From Skermanella sp. TT6 (lineage in GTDB: Bacteria; Pseudomonadota; Alphaproteobacteria; Azospirillales; Azospirillaceae), in assembly GCF_016653635.2 (NCBI RefSeq), contig NZ_CP067420.1, positions 2,053,501 through 2,117,500 of the forward strand: a stretch of DNA of 64,000 bases, read 5' to 3'. Both the position numbers and the translations under genes were made by a program. Each line of letters opens with the position of its first letter. Position 1 is the first letter of the stretch. Shown in pieces: positions 44,010-53,137 of the stretch. Below the pieces are notes generated by a model. That model saw nothing but the letters and a program-made list of their open reading frames with translations. It had not been told where the DNA came from and did not search any database.

Positions 44010-44756
44010 ATGGCGAACGAGACCAGCTTCCTCCTCTCGGTCGAAGGCCTGACCGTGTCGTTCGACGGCTTCAAGGCCGTCGAGAACCTGTCCTTCTATG
44101 TGGAGGAGAACGAGATCCGCGTGATCATCGGCCCCAACGGGGCCGGCAAGACCACGGTGCTCGACCTGATCTGCGGCCGGACCCGCGCCACCGGGGGGTC
44201 GATCAAGTTCAAGAGTAAGGAGATTTCCCGGCTGCGCGAGGACCGGATCGTGGCCGAGGGGATCGGCCGCAAGTTCCAGAACCCGTCGATCTACGAGGAT
44301 CTCAGCGTCTTCGAGAACCTGGAGATCTCCTATCCCCGCGGCCACTCCGTGTTCGGCGCGCTCGCCTTCAAGCGGGACGCCGCGGTGCGCGACCGCATCG
44401 ACGAGATCGCGGAAACCATCTTCCTGGCCGACCATCTGGACCAGCGGGCGGAACATCTGAGCCACGGGCAGAAGCAGTGGCTGGAGATCGGCATGCTCCT
44501 GATCCAGGACCCCAAGCTCCTGATGCTCGACGAGCCGGTGGCCGGCATGAGCGTCGCCGAGCGGGTCAAGACGGCGGACCTGCTCAACCGGATCATCAAG
44601 GACCGCGCGGTGATCGTGATCGAGCACGACATGAAGTTCGTCGAGGACATCGCCCACCGCGTCACGGTCCTGCATCAGGGAAAGGTCCTGTCCGAAGGAT
44701 CAATGGGCCACGTGAAGAATGATCCGCGTGTCGTCGAAGTCTACCTTGGCCATTGA
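44010..44756 (+). CDS. urtD: Urea/short-amide ABC transporter ATPase UrtD
   Basis: 248 residues, with Walker A GPNGAGKTT, signature LSHGQKQWLEIG and Walker B LLMLDEPVAGMS. These are the LivG/UrtD variants: HGQKQ in place of GGQ and the extended VAGM loop after Walker B. The switch His is in IEHDMKF. The ATG 44010 lies 3 bp after urtC's stop. It powers the channel with UrtE. Confidence 0.95.
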   Translation: MANETSFLLSVEGLTVSFDGFKAVENLSFYVEENEIRVIIGPNGAGKTTVLDLICGRTRATGGSIKFKSKEISRLREDRIVAEGIGRKFQNPSIYEDLSVFENLEISYPRGHSVFGALAFKRDAAVRDRIDEIAETIFLADHLDQRAEHLSHGQKQWLEIGMLLIQDPKLLMLDEPVAGMSVAERVKTADLLNRIIKDRAVIVIEHDMKFVEDIAHRVTVLHQGKVLSEGSMGHVKNDPRVVEVYLGH

Positions 44757-44771
44757 GGGGGAACGCCGGAA

Positions 44772-45461
44772 ATGCTCAACGTCTCCAACCTTCACGTGGC
44801 TTATGGCCAGAGCGAGGTTCTCCACGGCCTGGACTTCATGGTCGCTCCCGGCGAGATCGTCGCGATCATGGGCCGCAACGGCATGGGCAAGACCACGCTG
44901 ATGAAGTCCCTGATGGGGATCGTGCCGACCCGCAGCGGCTCGGTCGCGGTCGGCGGCGCCGACATCACCCACCTGAAGAGCCACCAGCGCGTGGCCAAGG
45001 GCGTCGGGTTCGTGCCGCAGGGTCGCATGATCTTCTCCACCATGACGGTGCAGGAGAACATCGAGACCGGCCTGACGGTGTCGGGCGAGAGCAGGGTCCC
45101 GCCCGACATCTACGAGCTGTTTCCCGTGCTGCTGGAGATGAGGGGCCGCCGCGGCGGCAACCTGTCCGGCGGCCAGCAGCAGCAGCTCGCCATCGCCCGC
45201 GCGCTCGCCAGCCGGCCCAAGGTGCTTCTCCTGGACGAGCCGACCGAGGGCATCCAGCCCTCCATCATCCGCGACATGGCCCGCACCCTGAAGCGCATCC
45301 GCGACGAGCGCGGCCTCAGCATCGTCGTGTCGGAGCAGGTGCTGAGCTTCGCGCTCGACATCGCCGACCGCGTCCTCGTGCTGGAGAACGGCGACATCGT
45401 CCAGGACCAGCCGAGGGCCGGAATCGACGAGGCGCAGGTCGCCCGATACCTGTCGGTCTGA
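44772..45461 (+). CDS. urtE: Urea/short-amide ABC transporter ATPase UrtE
   Basis: 229 residues, LivF/UrtE type. Walker A is GRNGMGKTT, signature LSGGQQQQLAIAR, Walker B VLLLDEPTEGIQPS and switch residues in VVSEQVLSF, where the usual His is replaced by Gln as is normal for LivF/UrtE. It starts 15 bp after urtD. The Gln-for-His change is a family feature, not a defect. Confidence 0.94.
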   Translation: MLNVSNLHVAYGQSEVLHGLDFMVAPGEIVAIMGRNGMGKTTLMKSLMGIVPTRSGSVAVGGADITHLKSHQRVAKGVGFVPQGRMIFSTMTVQENIETGLTVSGESRVPPDIYELFPVLLEMRGRRGGNLSGGQQQQLAIARALASRPKVLLLDEPTEGIQPSIIRDMARTLKRIRDERGLSIVVSEQVLSFALDIADRVLVLENGDIVQDQPRAGIDEAQVARYLSV

Positions 45462-45517
45462 ATACCGGAATTCCTTTCGCCCTCAAGACAAACAACCCAT
45501 CGAGAAGGAGTGCTGAC

Positions 45518-46747
45518 ATGGCGGAAACAATCATCAAGATCGACCTGGGCTCTTCCCCCTACGACAACGACATGATCCATAACCGCTGGCACCCGGATAT
45601 CCCGATGGTGGCCACGGTGAAGCCCGGCGACGACTTCATCGTCGAGTGCTTCGACTGGACCGGCGGCCAGATCAAGAACGACGACAGCGCCGCCGACGTG
45701 CGCGACGTCGACCTGACCCAGGTCCATTTCCTGTCCGGCCCGATCGGCGTGGAAGGGGCGGAACCGGGCGACCTGCTGGTGGTGGACTTCCTGGATATCG
45801 GTGCCTTCCCGGCCAGCCAGTGGGGATTCAACGGCTTCTTCTCCAAAAAGAACGGCGGCGGCTTCCTGACCGAGCATTTCCCCGAGGCGCAGAAGTCGAT
45901 CTGGGACTTCGAGGGCATGTTCACCAAGTCGCGCCACGTGCCGGGCGTTCGCTTCCCCGGCCTGATCCATCCGGGCCTGATCGGCTGCCTGCCGTCCCGC
46001 GACATGCTCCAGACCTGGAACACCCGCGAGAAGGCTCTGTTCGACACCGATCCCGAGCGGGTGCCGGCGCTCGCCACGCTGCCCTACGGCCCGACCGCCC
46101 ACATGGGCCGCATGAAGGGAGACGACGCGAAGGCGGCGGGAGCCGAGGGCGCGCGCACCGTGCCGCCGCGCGAGCATGGCGGAAATTGCGACATCAAGGA
46201 CCTGTCGCGCGGCGCCAGGGTCTTCTTCCCGGTCTATGTGCCAGGGGCCGGGCTGTCCATGGGCGACCTGCATTTCAGCCAGGGCGACGGCGAGATCACC
46301 TTCTGCGGCGCCATCGAGATGGCCGGCTGGATCCATCTGAAGGTCGGGCTGATCAAGGGAGGCATGGCGAAGTTCGGGATCAAGAACCCGATCTTCAAGC
46401 CCAGCCCGATCAAGCCGACCTACGACGACTACCTGATCTTCGAGGGGATCTCGGTCGACGAGGGCGGCGTCCAGCACTATCTCGACGTCCACGTGGCTTA
46501 CCGCCAGGCCTGCCTGAACGCGATCGAGTACCTGACCAAGTTCGGCTTCACCCGCGCCCAGGCCTACGCGGTTCTCGGCACGGCGCCGGTCCAGGGTCAC
46601 ATCAGCGGCGTCGTCGACATTCCCAACGCCTGCGCCACCCTGTGGCTGCCGACCGGGGTGTTCGAGTTCGACATCAATCCCGGCTCGGACGGACCGAAGA
46701 AGATGCTGGACGGCTCGGTCGACGTGCCGCTCACCCCGGACCTTTGA
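45518..46747 (+). CDS. fmdA: Formamidase/acetamidase
   Basis: 409 residues, the normal length for FmdA/AmdA amidases. It hydrolyses formamide or acetamide to the acid and ammonia. The start ATG 45518 follows agaaggag with good spacing. Family blocks include HNRWHPDIPMV, CFDWTGGQIKND, RFPGLIHPGLIGCLPS and GNCDIKDL; the last holds predicted metal-binding Asp and Cys-type residues of the FmdA fold. It has no signal peptide and is cytosolic. Genetic linkage to urtABCDE indicates imported amides are its substrates, and links nitrogen scavenging to the kinase pair upstream. Confidence 0.93.
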   Translation: MAETIIKIDLGSSPYDNDMIHNRWHPDIPMVATVKPGDDFIVECFDWTGGQIKNDDSAADVRDVDLTQVHFLSGPIGVEGAEPGDLLVVDFLDIGAFPASQWGFNGFFSKKNGGGFLTEHFPEAQKSIWDFEGMFTKSRHVPGVRFPGLIHPGLIGCLPSRDMLQTWNTREKALFDTDPERVPALATLPYGPTAHMGRMKGDDAKAAGAEGARTVPPREHGGNCDIKDLSRGARVFFPVYVPGAGLSMGDLHFSQGDGEITFCGAIEMAGWIHLKVGLIKGGMAKFGIKNPIFKPSPIKPTYDDYLIFEGISVDEGGVQHYLDVHVAYRQACLNAIEYLTKFGFTRAQAYAVLGTAPVQGHISGVVDIPNACATLWLPTGVFEFDINPGSDGPKKMLDGSVDVPLTPDL

Positions 46748-46758
46748 GGAGCAGCACC

Positions 46759-47112
46759 ATGCCGGTCTACGACTACATGTGCGAAAGCTGCGGCGCCTTC
46801 ACGGCGCTGCGGCCCATGGCGCGGTCGGCGGAGCCGTGCGGCTGCCCCGATTGCGGAGCGCCGGCGCCCCGGGCCTACCTGTCCTTCCCCAACATCGGCG
46901 GCATGGACCCGGCGCGCCGGACCGCCTTCGAAACCAACGAGCGGAGCGCCCACGCGCCGAAGCTGTCGAAGAAGTCGGACCGGGCGGCAGGTCATGCGAT
47001 GGCCCATGGTCCGGGCTGCTCCTGCTGCTCCGGCGGCAAGGGCAGCGCCGTGTATACGCGGGACGGCGCCAAGACGTTCCCGTCCAAACGTCCTTGGATG
47101 ATCTCGCACTGA
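46759..47112 (+). CDS. fmdB: FmdB-family zinc-ribbon regulatory protein
   Basis: 117 residues. The N-terminal zinc ribbon MPVYDYMCESCGAF plus CGCPDCG gives two CxxC knuckles. The C-terminal part has a second cluster (HGPGCSCCSGG) absent from the shortest FmdB proteins. In Methylophilus FmdB is a positive regulator of formamidase. It is the last gene of the operon, 11 bp after fmdA, and is followed by a terminator hairpin. Confidence 0.9.
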   Translation: MPVYDYMCESCGAFTALRPMARSAEPCGCPDCGAPAPRAYLSFPNIGGMDPARRTAFETNERSAHAPKLSKKSDRAAGHAMAHGPGCSCCSGGKGSAVYTRDGAKTFPSKRPWMISH

Positions 47113-47133
47113 TTGCGCAGTCGTCATGAAAAA

Positions 47134-47157
47134 GGGGAGCCGGACGATCGGCTCCCC
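47134..47157 (+). terminator. Hairpin terminator after the urt-fmd operon
   Basis: A perfect 9-bp stem ggggagccg/cggctcccc with a 6-nt loop lies 21 bp after the fmdB stop. There is an A-run before it and only a weak T content after. Confidence 0.7.
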
Positions 47158-47357
47158 TCGTCACGTGAATATGTAGTTACCCAAGACGAGAAAGCGGTTT
47201 CACCACCATCAATACGGCGTGCGGGCTTCAAGCTGGAGCGAAAGTCGTAGTCCCTGGAGAAACCCGATAGTACTCACCCGGTTATTGACTTGTCATGCGC
47301 ACCTATGGCCCTCTAGCCAAAACATCGAGACGAAATAGAGAGCACAGGGAGGCGAGC

Positions 47358-48515
47358 GTGGCTCACAATGGACCAGAGGCCGAGCCCACGGGGTCGGCCG
47401 CCCCGAGCGGAACGCAAAACACCAATACGGATAGCGCCGCCCGGGAGCCCGGCTGGGTCAATCGGCGGACGATTTACCTGCTCGGCGGTGCGACGGCCAT
47501 CGCCCTGATCCTGGCGGTGACCGGCTGGACCAGGGCCAATACCTACAGTAATCAGGCCGATAACCTGAGAGCGGAAGTCGCCGGTCTTCAGTCGCAGCTC
47601 GGCGACGTTCAGGGGCAGCTCACCACCGCCCGGGGCCAGTTGACCACCACCCAGGAACAGCTTGCCGCCGTTACCGGCGAGCGCGACCAGCTGCAGCCGC
47701 TGACCGCCCAGGTCGCCAGCCTCAACGACGAACTCGCCGATGTCCAGGTCGAGCGGTCGATGATGCTGAACGAGCGGAACGGCATCGTCCAGAGGCTCGG
47801 CGCCGTCACGTGGGCGCGCGATGTCGGAGAGGCCGACCTCGCGCAGCTGCAGAGGCGGATGGCGACGCTCACCAGCCAGCGCGACGAGCTGTTGCCGTTG
47901 GTCGACGAGGTCGCCCGGCTGGAAGACCTGCGCGCCAACTTGCTGGCCGAACGCAACGAGCTTGTCCAGAGGATCGGCGGCGTCGCCTGGGCGCGTGACC
48001 TCGCCCAGGCCAAGGTCGCGGAACTCGGCCGGGACATCGAAAGGGTCCAGGCCGAAAAGGAACGCGTCGTCGCCGACATGGCCGCCATGGAAGCCGCGGT
48101 CGGCACCCGGGAAGCCCTGGAAGATCAGGTCGCCAGGACCGAGGCCGCCTCGAAGGAGATCGAAGGCCAGCTCGCCAATCTTACGGCCCAGCGCGACCGG
48201 CTGAATGAGGAGATCGCCCAGAGCGAAAGGCGGATCGCCGATCTCCAGGGAGCGGTATCGCTCGCCAGCCAGAACCTTGCCGCCATCGGCAACGAGGTGG
48301 CCCAGCGTTCGGAAGCCCTCAACGCGTTGCGCCAGCAGCAGCAGGAAGCGACCCGTCAGGCCGAAGCGGCCAAAGCTGTCTTCCTGGATGCCGAGAAGCA
48401 GCTCAGCCTCCTGCGCGACCAGATGGTCAACCAGGCGGAGGTGCTGCGCGCGGCCGCCAGGCCCGCCGCCGAGGGGGAGGCCCCGGCGAGCGGGTCGAGC
48501 CAGCCGTCCCAGTGA
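47358..48515 (+). CDS. Membrane-anchored coiled-coil protein with internal repeats
   Basis: 385 residues from GTG 47358 after agggagg; ATG 47295 upstream would add 21 basic residues. Residues ~1-35 are disordered, ~38-58 a single membrane helix (TIYLLGGATAIALILAVTG), and ~65-370 a long coiled coil. The coil contains an internal duplication: a unit ending ERNGIVQRLGAVTWARDVGEADL is repeated ~69 residues on as ERNELVQRIGGVAWARDLAQAK. The C-terminus is Ala/Ser-rich. No known function; it resembles proteins that span the periplasm or bundle at the cell envelope. A strong hairpin follows the gene. Confidence 0.75.
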   Translation: MAHNGPEAEPTGSAAPSGTQNTNTDSAAREPGWVNRRTIYLLGGATAIALILAVTGWTRANTYSNQADNLRAEVAGLQSQLGDVQGQLTTARGQLTTTQEQLAAVTGERDQLQPLTAQVASLNDELADVQVERSMMLNERNGIVQRLGAVTWARDVGEADLAQLQRRMATLTSQRDELLPLVDEVARLEDLRANLLAERNELVQRIGGVAWARDLAQAKVAELGRDIERVQAEKERVVADMAAMEAAVGTREALEDQVARTEAASKEIEGQLANLTAQRDRLNEEIAQSERRIADLQGAVSLASQNLAAIGNEVAQRSEALNALRQQQQEATRQAEAAKAVFLDAEKQLSLLRDQMVNQAEVLRAAARPAAEGEAPASGSSQPSQ

Positions 48516-48528
48516 TCCTCGTCCCATC

Positions 48529-48558
48529 GGGACCGCGGGCCGCGAGGCCCGCGGTCCC
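48529..48558 (+). terminator. Strong 13-bp hairpin terminator
   Basis: Perfect stem gggaccgcgggcc/ggcccgcggtccc with a GCGA tetraloop, starting 14 bp after the coiled-coil gene. There is no T-run, so termination may be Rho-assisted. Confidence 0.7.
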
Positions 48559-48686
48559 GGCGCATTCGATCCGCGTTAGCCCGAAAGAGCGACCGGCCCA
48601 CGGCGACCGATCGCACCCTTCTTGACCACAAAGCGGACTCTACGTGTTAACAGGTCCGGTATCGTGGAAGGCTAGGGGAGAGATCA

Positions 48687-49370
48687 TTGATCCGGGACCG
48701 CCAGAAAACCGACGGTGGACTGCCGATCAGGCTGCTTACGACGCTCCAGGCCGCCGTCCTGTGCCTGCTGATCGATCCGGCGTCGGTCAAGGCCGAGCAG
48801 ACCGAAACCCACATATGCACCCTGACGGACCAGACCCGGCGCATGGACCGGGTCTTCGAGCCGGGCGGGGCGCCGTGTTCCGTACGTTACTACCGTAACG
48901 CCGAACCGCCGCAGACCTTGTGGGAAGCGCGGGAGACCGGCCAGGTCTGCATCGACGCCATAGCCAGGATGAAGCGGGATTTCGAAGCCAGCGGCTATAC
49001 CTGCACCGGTGCCACTGACGACAGGGAGGAGGCGCCGGCCGTCGCCCCCCGAAGCGGGCAGAGCGGCCCGCCGGAACAGCCGGCCCAGGCCGGCGGCCAG
49101 AGCGCGCCGGTCCAGGACCTGTGCTACGCGGTGAGCTATCGGGCCTGCGCGCCCGGCCAGGGAGACTGCCGGACGCAGCCGGCGTCGATCTGCCTCCAGC
49201 CCGACAACCGGTGGCTCCTGACCGACGGGATTCCCGCCGGCCTCGATCCGGCGTCGCGCTTCCTCCCGGGAGATCCCGGCAAGTGCTATCGCGTCTACCG
49301 GAACGGGGAAGCGCTACCCCTGTGCACCGAGAACGCCGGCTCTCCGACCGCCGTCTGGTCGCTCCGCTGA
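48687..49370 (+). CDS. Exported Cys-rich hypothetical protein
   Basis: 227 residues from TTG 48687, preceded by aggggag. A signal peptide of about 36 residues ends at ASVKA. The mature part has about nine cysteines in spaced pairs (HICTL, APCSV, QVCID, YTCTG; then DLCYAVSYRACAPGQGDC, SICLQ, KCYRV, PLCTE). This suggests two disulfide-bonded halves joined by a Pro/Gln-rich linker at ~110-140. No known family recognised. The start codon is weak, but no better one keeps the signal peptide. Confidence 0.6.
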   Translation: MIRDRQKTDGGLPIRLLTTLQAAVLCLLIDPASVKAEQTETHICTLTDQTRRMDRVFEPGGAPCSVRYYRNAEPPQTLWEARETGQVCIDAIARMKRDFEASGYTCTGATDDREEAPAVAPRSGQSGPPEQPAQAGGQSAPVQDLCYAVSYRACAPGQGDCRTQPASICLQPDNRWLLTDGIPAGLDPASRFLPGDPGKCYRVYRNGEALPLCTENAGSPTAVWSLR

Positions 49371-49486
49371 CTTTCCGCTGACGATAAGGTGAGTTGCCAG
49401 CTTACGGCGCAGGGGCTATCTGCGCGTGGTACTTCCCCGCCCGCCGGGCTGCTCCTGCCCGGCATCGCGCAGAACGGACCACAGCA

Positions 49487-50401
49487 GTGACGCAAGCCCA
49501 GGCCCAGACGCTGGCCGATAACGCCCCGGTCGATGCCGCCGTCGCGCGCAGCCGCCGGCTCCAGGGCATCGGCCTCGCCGTCGCGGCGGTGACCTTGTTC
49601 TGTTTCCTCGACACGCTGGCCAAGCTGAGCAGCCGGCATGTGCCGACCGTGGAGGTCGTCTGGTTCCGCTACGCGATCCATTTCGTCCTGGCCATGGTGT
49701 TCCTGAACCCGTGGCGCTCCCGGTCGGCGTGGCGGACCAACCGGCCCTTCGCCCAGATCGGCCGCGCGGCCCTGCTGACGCTCTGCACCGGCCTCAACTT
49801 CATGGCGCTGCGCTATCTGCAACTGGTCGAGACGGTGACGATCCAGTTCCTGGGACCGCTGTTCATCGCCATCCTGTCCGTCCTGTTCCTCAAGGAAACG
49901 GTCGGGCCGAAGCGCTGGGCCGCCATCGCCGTCGGATTCGCCGGGATCCTGGTGGTGACCCGTCCCGGCGTCGCAGAAGTGCATTGGGCCGTGCTCCTGT
50001 CGCTGGCATCCGCCGCGACCAGCGCCGGGTACGTCATCATGACCCGGTCGCTGGCCCAGTCGGAATCGCCGGGCAGCATGCTGCTGGTCATGGCGGCCTT
50101 CCCGACGGTCGCCCTGCTGCCCTGGCTTTATGCCGCGTGGGTTCCGCCGCCGGATCTCGCGACTTGGGCGATGCTGGGCGGCGCCGGCTTCTTCGGTGCG
50201 GCAGGACACTTCCTCCTCATCCTCGCCCATCGTCATGTCCCGGCCTCCGTGCTGGCTCCCTTCACCTACGCGCAGATCATCGGCATGGTCACGCTGGGCT
50301 ACCTCGTCTTCGGCCATGTCCCGTCGCCCTGGACCTTCGCCGGCGCCGCGATCATCATCGCTTCGGGCCTCTACCTGCTGGCGCAGGAACGCAAGGCCTG
50401 A
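49487..50401 (+). CDS. EamA/DMT-family transporter
   Basis: 304 residues from GTG 49487, with ten membrane helices in two EamA repeats. The first repeat includes SSRHVPTVEVVWFRYAIHF and ALRYLQLVETVTIQFLGPLFIAIL. The second ends at GHVPSPWTFAGAAIIIASG. A longer frame begins at 49394, but its first residues do not fit the family. Members export amino acids, sugars or polyamines; the substrate is unknown. It stands just before the uronate genes but about 190 bp apart, so a link is possible but not shown. Confidence 0.85.
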   Translation: MTQAQAQTLADNAPVDAAVARSRRLQGIGLAVAAVTLFCFLDTLAKLSSRHVPTVEVVWFRYAIHFVLAMVFLNPWRSRSAWRTNRPFAQIGRAALLTLCTGLNFMALRYLQLVETVTIQFLGPLFIAILSVLFLKETVGPKRWAAIAVGFAGILVVTRPGVAEVHWAVLLSLASAATSAGYVIMTRSLAQSESPGSMLLVMAAFPTVALLPWLYAAWVPPPDLATWAMLGGAGFFGAAGHFLLILAHRHVPASVLAPFTYAQIIGMVTLGYLVFGHVPSPWTFAGAAIIIASGLYLLAQERKA

Positions 50402-50590
50402 CCACGGGTTCGGAAAATTGGTCAGGCCACCCGGCCATTTAGCCGGTTGACGGCCGAAGCGCTTTGTCCGACACTCAACGGCATTCGAACGCCCGCGGGA
50501 GCAAGACGGGCCCGCCATCAGGGAGATGGAAATGCGGATGTCGTCATCGGACGCCTTCTCAAGCCACGCAGCCACGGAAAGCCGGCCGCA

Positions 50591-51418
50591 ATGACGAAGA
50601 TTGCCCTGTCGGGGGGTAGCGGCTCGATCGGGCGCGTTCTGCGTCCGGCCTTGCTGGCCCGGGGATTCGGTCTCCGCTCGGCCGGCGGATCCCGTCCGCT
50701 CGAGCCGATCTCGCCGGAGGAGGAGGTCTGCCACGGCGACCTTCGCGATCCGGCGGTGGTGGACCGGCTGCTCGCCGGCACCGACGTGCTGGTCCACATG
50801 GCCGGCACCAGCAACGAGAAGCCTCTGCCCGAACTCATCGAGAACAACCTACGGGCCCTGTACGAGGTCTACGAGGGTGCCCGCCGGCACGGCGTGCGGC
50901 GCATCGTCTTCGCCAGTTCTAACCACGCGACGGGCATGCATCCGGTCGAGGAGAAGCTGGAACTCGATTGCGACTACCGGCCCGACGGCTTCTACGGCCT
51001 CAGCAAGGTTTGGGGCGAAGCCATGACCCGGATGTACTGGGACAAGCACGGTATCGAGGGGATCAGCCTGCGGATCGGCTCCGCCGAGGAGCGGCCGACC
51101 CAGTTCCGCCATCTCAGCACCTGGCTGGGACACGAGGACATGATCGAACTGATCGTCCGCTGCGTCACGGCGCCGGACATCGGCTATCTCGCGGTCTGGG
51201 GCGTCTCGGCCAACACGCGTTCCTATTGGGACAATTCGGGCGCCGAGCGGCTTGGCTACCATCCCCGCCAGAACGCGGAGGACTACGCCGCCGAGATCCT
51301 GTCCAAGACCAACCCGCTCGACGCGGTCGGCCGGCGTTACCAGGGCGGCAGCCTCGCCCCGATGAACTATACTCCGCAGGACCGCCGGCCCCGCCCGTTG
51401 TCGGCCGACGACCGCTGA
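50591..51418 (+). CDS. udh: Uronate dehydrogenase (NAD-dependent)
   Basis: 275 residues, SDR-fold. It oxidises D-galacturonate or D-glucuronate to the aldaro-lactone. The start ATG 50591 (MTKIALSGGSGSIGRVL) carries the NAD-binding motif GGSGSIG. The SSNHATGMH region is diagnostic of Udh, and YGLSKVWGEAMTRMYWDKHGI supplies the catalytic Tyr-x3-Lys (YGLSK). Next are LSTWLGHEDMIEL and WDNSGAERLGYHP, as in bacterial Udh. The genes that follow act further down the same sugar-acid route. Confidence 0.88.
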   Translation: MTKIALSGGSGSIGRVLRPALLARGFGLRSAGGSRPLEPISPEEEVCHGDLRDPAVVDRLLAGTDVLVHMAGTSNEKPLPELIENNLRALYEVYEGARRHGVRRIVFASSNHATGMHPVEEKLELDCDYRPDGFYGLSKVWGEAMTRMYWDKHGIEGISLRIGSAEERPTQFRHLSTWLGHEDMIELIVRCVTAPDIGYLAVWGVSANTRSYWDNSGAERLGYHPRQNAEDYAAEILSKTNPLDAVGRRYQGGSLAPMNYTPQDRRPRPLSADDR

Positions 51419-51460
51419 CCGCCGGCCGGTATCGCCCGGCCGGACTCCGGAGGACCTTGC

Positions 51461-52201
51461 GTGCCCATCCAGACCGTAGAGACGCAGCGGCTGTACCAGC
51501 AGGTCGCCGGGCAACTCGGCGACCTGATCCGGCGGGGCGAATTCCCGCCGGGTCACCGGCTGCCCCCCGAACGCGACCTCGCGCGGCAGCTCGGCGTCAG
51601 CCGCCCGACGGTGCGCGAAGCCATGATCGCGCTGGAGATCGCCGGCCTCGTCGAGGTGCGGACCGGGTCCGGCGCCTATGTCCGCAAGGCCCCGCAGGAG
51701 GCATCGCCACCCTTCTCGGCGCCCGACATCGGCCCGAGCCCGTTCGACCTGATCGCCGCGCGCCTGCTGATCGAGCCGGAGATCGCTTCCGCCGCGGCCG
51801 CCTGCGCGACGCCGGACGATCTCGCCTCGATCGCGGAGGCGCTGGACCGGATGCGGGAAGGGGTCGATGTCGGCCAGGACGTCCGGCCCGCCGACCGCCT
51901 TTTCCATGCCCGGATCGCCAGGGCGACCGGCAACTCGGTGCTGGCGTCCATGGTCGACCGGCTGTGGCGCGAATCCGGCGAGCCGATCTTCGACGGGTTG
52001 AGCCGGCGCACCGGCCTGCCGGAGAACCATCGGACGTCGCTGGCGGAGCATGCCCGGATCCTCGACGCGCTGGGGCGCCGCGACGGTCCTGCCGCCCGCG
52101 ACGCGATGCGCGAGCATCTGGCGGGGGTCGAGAGGATCATGCTGGCCGAGGACTGGCCCGCAACGGGCCCGCAACCGGATAACCAAGGAGAAGAGACATG
52201 A
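51461..52201 (+). CDS. FadR-subfamily GntR regulator
   Basis: 246 residues from GTG 51461 after ggagga. An N-terminal winged helix has [44 protein letters not shown], split here only for length; the C-terminal FCD domain (residues ~90-235) has helices with [30 protein letters not shown] and [12 protein letters not shown]. The FCD domain's conserved His and Asp usually bind a metal and a carboxylate ligand such as a sugar acid. The stop overlaps garR's start. It probably represses the surrounding operon. Confidence 0.9.
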   Translation: MPIQTVETQRLYQQVAGQLGDLIRRGEFPPGHRLPPERDLARQLGVSRPTVREAMIALEIAGLVEVRTGSGAYVRKAPQEASPPFSAPDIGPSPFDLIAARLLIEPEIASAAAACATPDDLASIAEALDRMREGVDVGQDVRPADRLFHARIARATGNSVLASMVDRLWRESGEPIFDGLSRRTGLPENHRTSLAEHARILDALGRRDGPAARDAMREHLAGVERIMLAEDWPATGPQPDNQGEET

Positions 52202-53085
52202 AGGTAGGTTTCATCGGGCTCGGCATCATGGGCCGCCCCATGGCGGGGCACATCCTGTCGGCCGGCCACGAGCTGACCGTGGTCAAGCACCGCTCGCCCA
52301 TCCCGGACGAACTGGTCCAGGGCGGAGCCAAGGTGGTCGACACCCGCCGCGCGGTCGCCGAGGCGGCCGACGTCATCATCCTGATGGTCCCCGACACTCC
52401 CGACGTGGAGGAAACGCTGTTCGGCACCGACGGCGTCGCCTCGGGGCTTGCCGCCGGCAAGGTGGTGATCGACATGAGCTCGATCGCGCCCATGGCGACC
52501 AAGGACTTCGCCCGCCGGATCAACGAGCTGGGCTGCGACTACCTGGATGCGCCCGTGTCCGGCGGCGAGGTCGGGGCCAAGGCCGGCACGCTCACCATCA
52601 TGGTCGGCGGCGAGCAGTCCGTGTTCGACAGGGTCAAGCCGCTGCTCGACCTGATGGGCAAGAACATCAACCTGGTCGGCGGCAACGGCGACGGGCAGAC
52701 CACCAAGGTCGCCAACCAGATCATCGTGGCCCTGACCATCGAGGCGGTCGGCGAGGCGTTGCTGTTCGCCTCCAAGGCGGGAGCCGACCCGGCCAAGGTG
52801 CGGCAGGCCCTGATGGGCGGCTTCGCCAGTTCCAAGATCCTGGAAGTCCACGGCGAGCGGATGATCAAGCGGACCTTCGATCCGGGTTTCCGCATCGAGC
52901 TGCACCAGAAGGACCTCAACCTGGCGCTCCAGGGGGCCCGCGAACTGAAGGTGGCGTTGCCGAACACCGCGACCTGCCAGGAACTGTTCAACACCTGTTC
53001 GGCCAACGGCGGCGGGGCCTGGGATCATTCGGCACTGGTGCGGGCCCTCGAACTTATGGCAAACCACGAGATCGGCGCCAAGTAG
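52198..53085 (+). CDS. garR: 2-hydroxy-3-oxopropionate (tartronate semialdehyde) reductase
   Basis: 295 residues, beta-hydroxyacid dehydrogenase family, reducing tartronate semialdehyde to D-glycerate with NAD(P)H. The N-terminal nucleotide motif is GFIGLGIMGRPMA. The substrate-binding APVSGGEVGAKAGTL and catalytic Lys in GDGQTTKVANQII follow. The C-terminal helical domain has FRIELHQKDLNLALQGA, all as in GarR/GlxR. ATG 52198 overlaps the regulator stop by 4 nt. Confidence 0.93.
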   Translation: MKVGFIGLGIMGRPMAGHILSAGHELTVVKHRSPIPDELVQGGAKVVDTRRAVAEAADVIILMVPDTPDVEETLFGTDGVASGLAAGKVVIDMSSIAPMATKDFARRINELGCDYLDAPVSGGEVGAKAGTLTIMVGGEQSVFDRVKPLLDLMGKNINLVGGNGDGQTTKVANQIIVALTIEAVGEALLFASKAGADPAKVRQALMGGFASSKILEVHGERMIKRTFDPGFRIELHQKDLNLALQGARELKVALPNTATCQELFNTCSANGGGAWDHSALVRALELMANHEIGAK

Positions 53086-53137
53086 AGCGCCCCAGAACGG
53101 CCCGAACGGGCGACACAGAGGGAAAGGAACACCCATC

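Noticed and set aside
51419-51460. ccggccgg repeats before the FadR-type regulator as an operator.
   Set aside because: They are simple GC repeats found widely in this genome, without the FadR-type half-site pattern.
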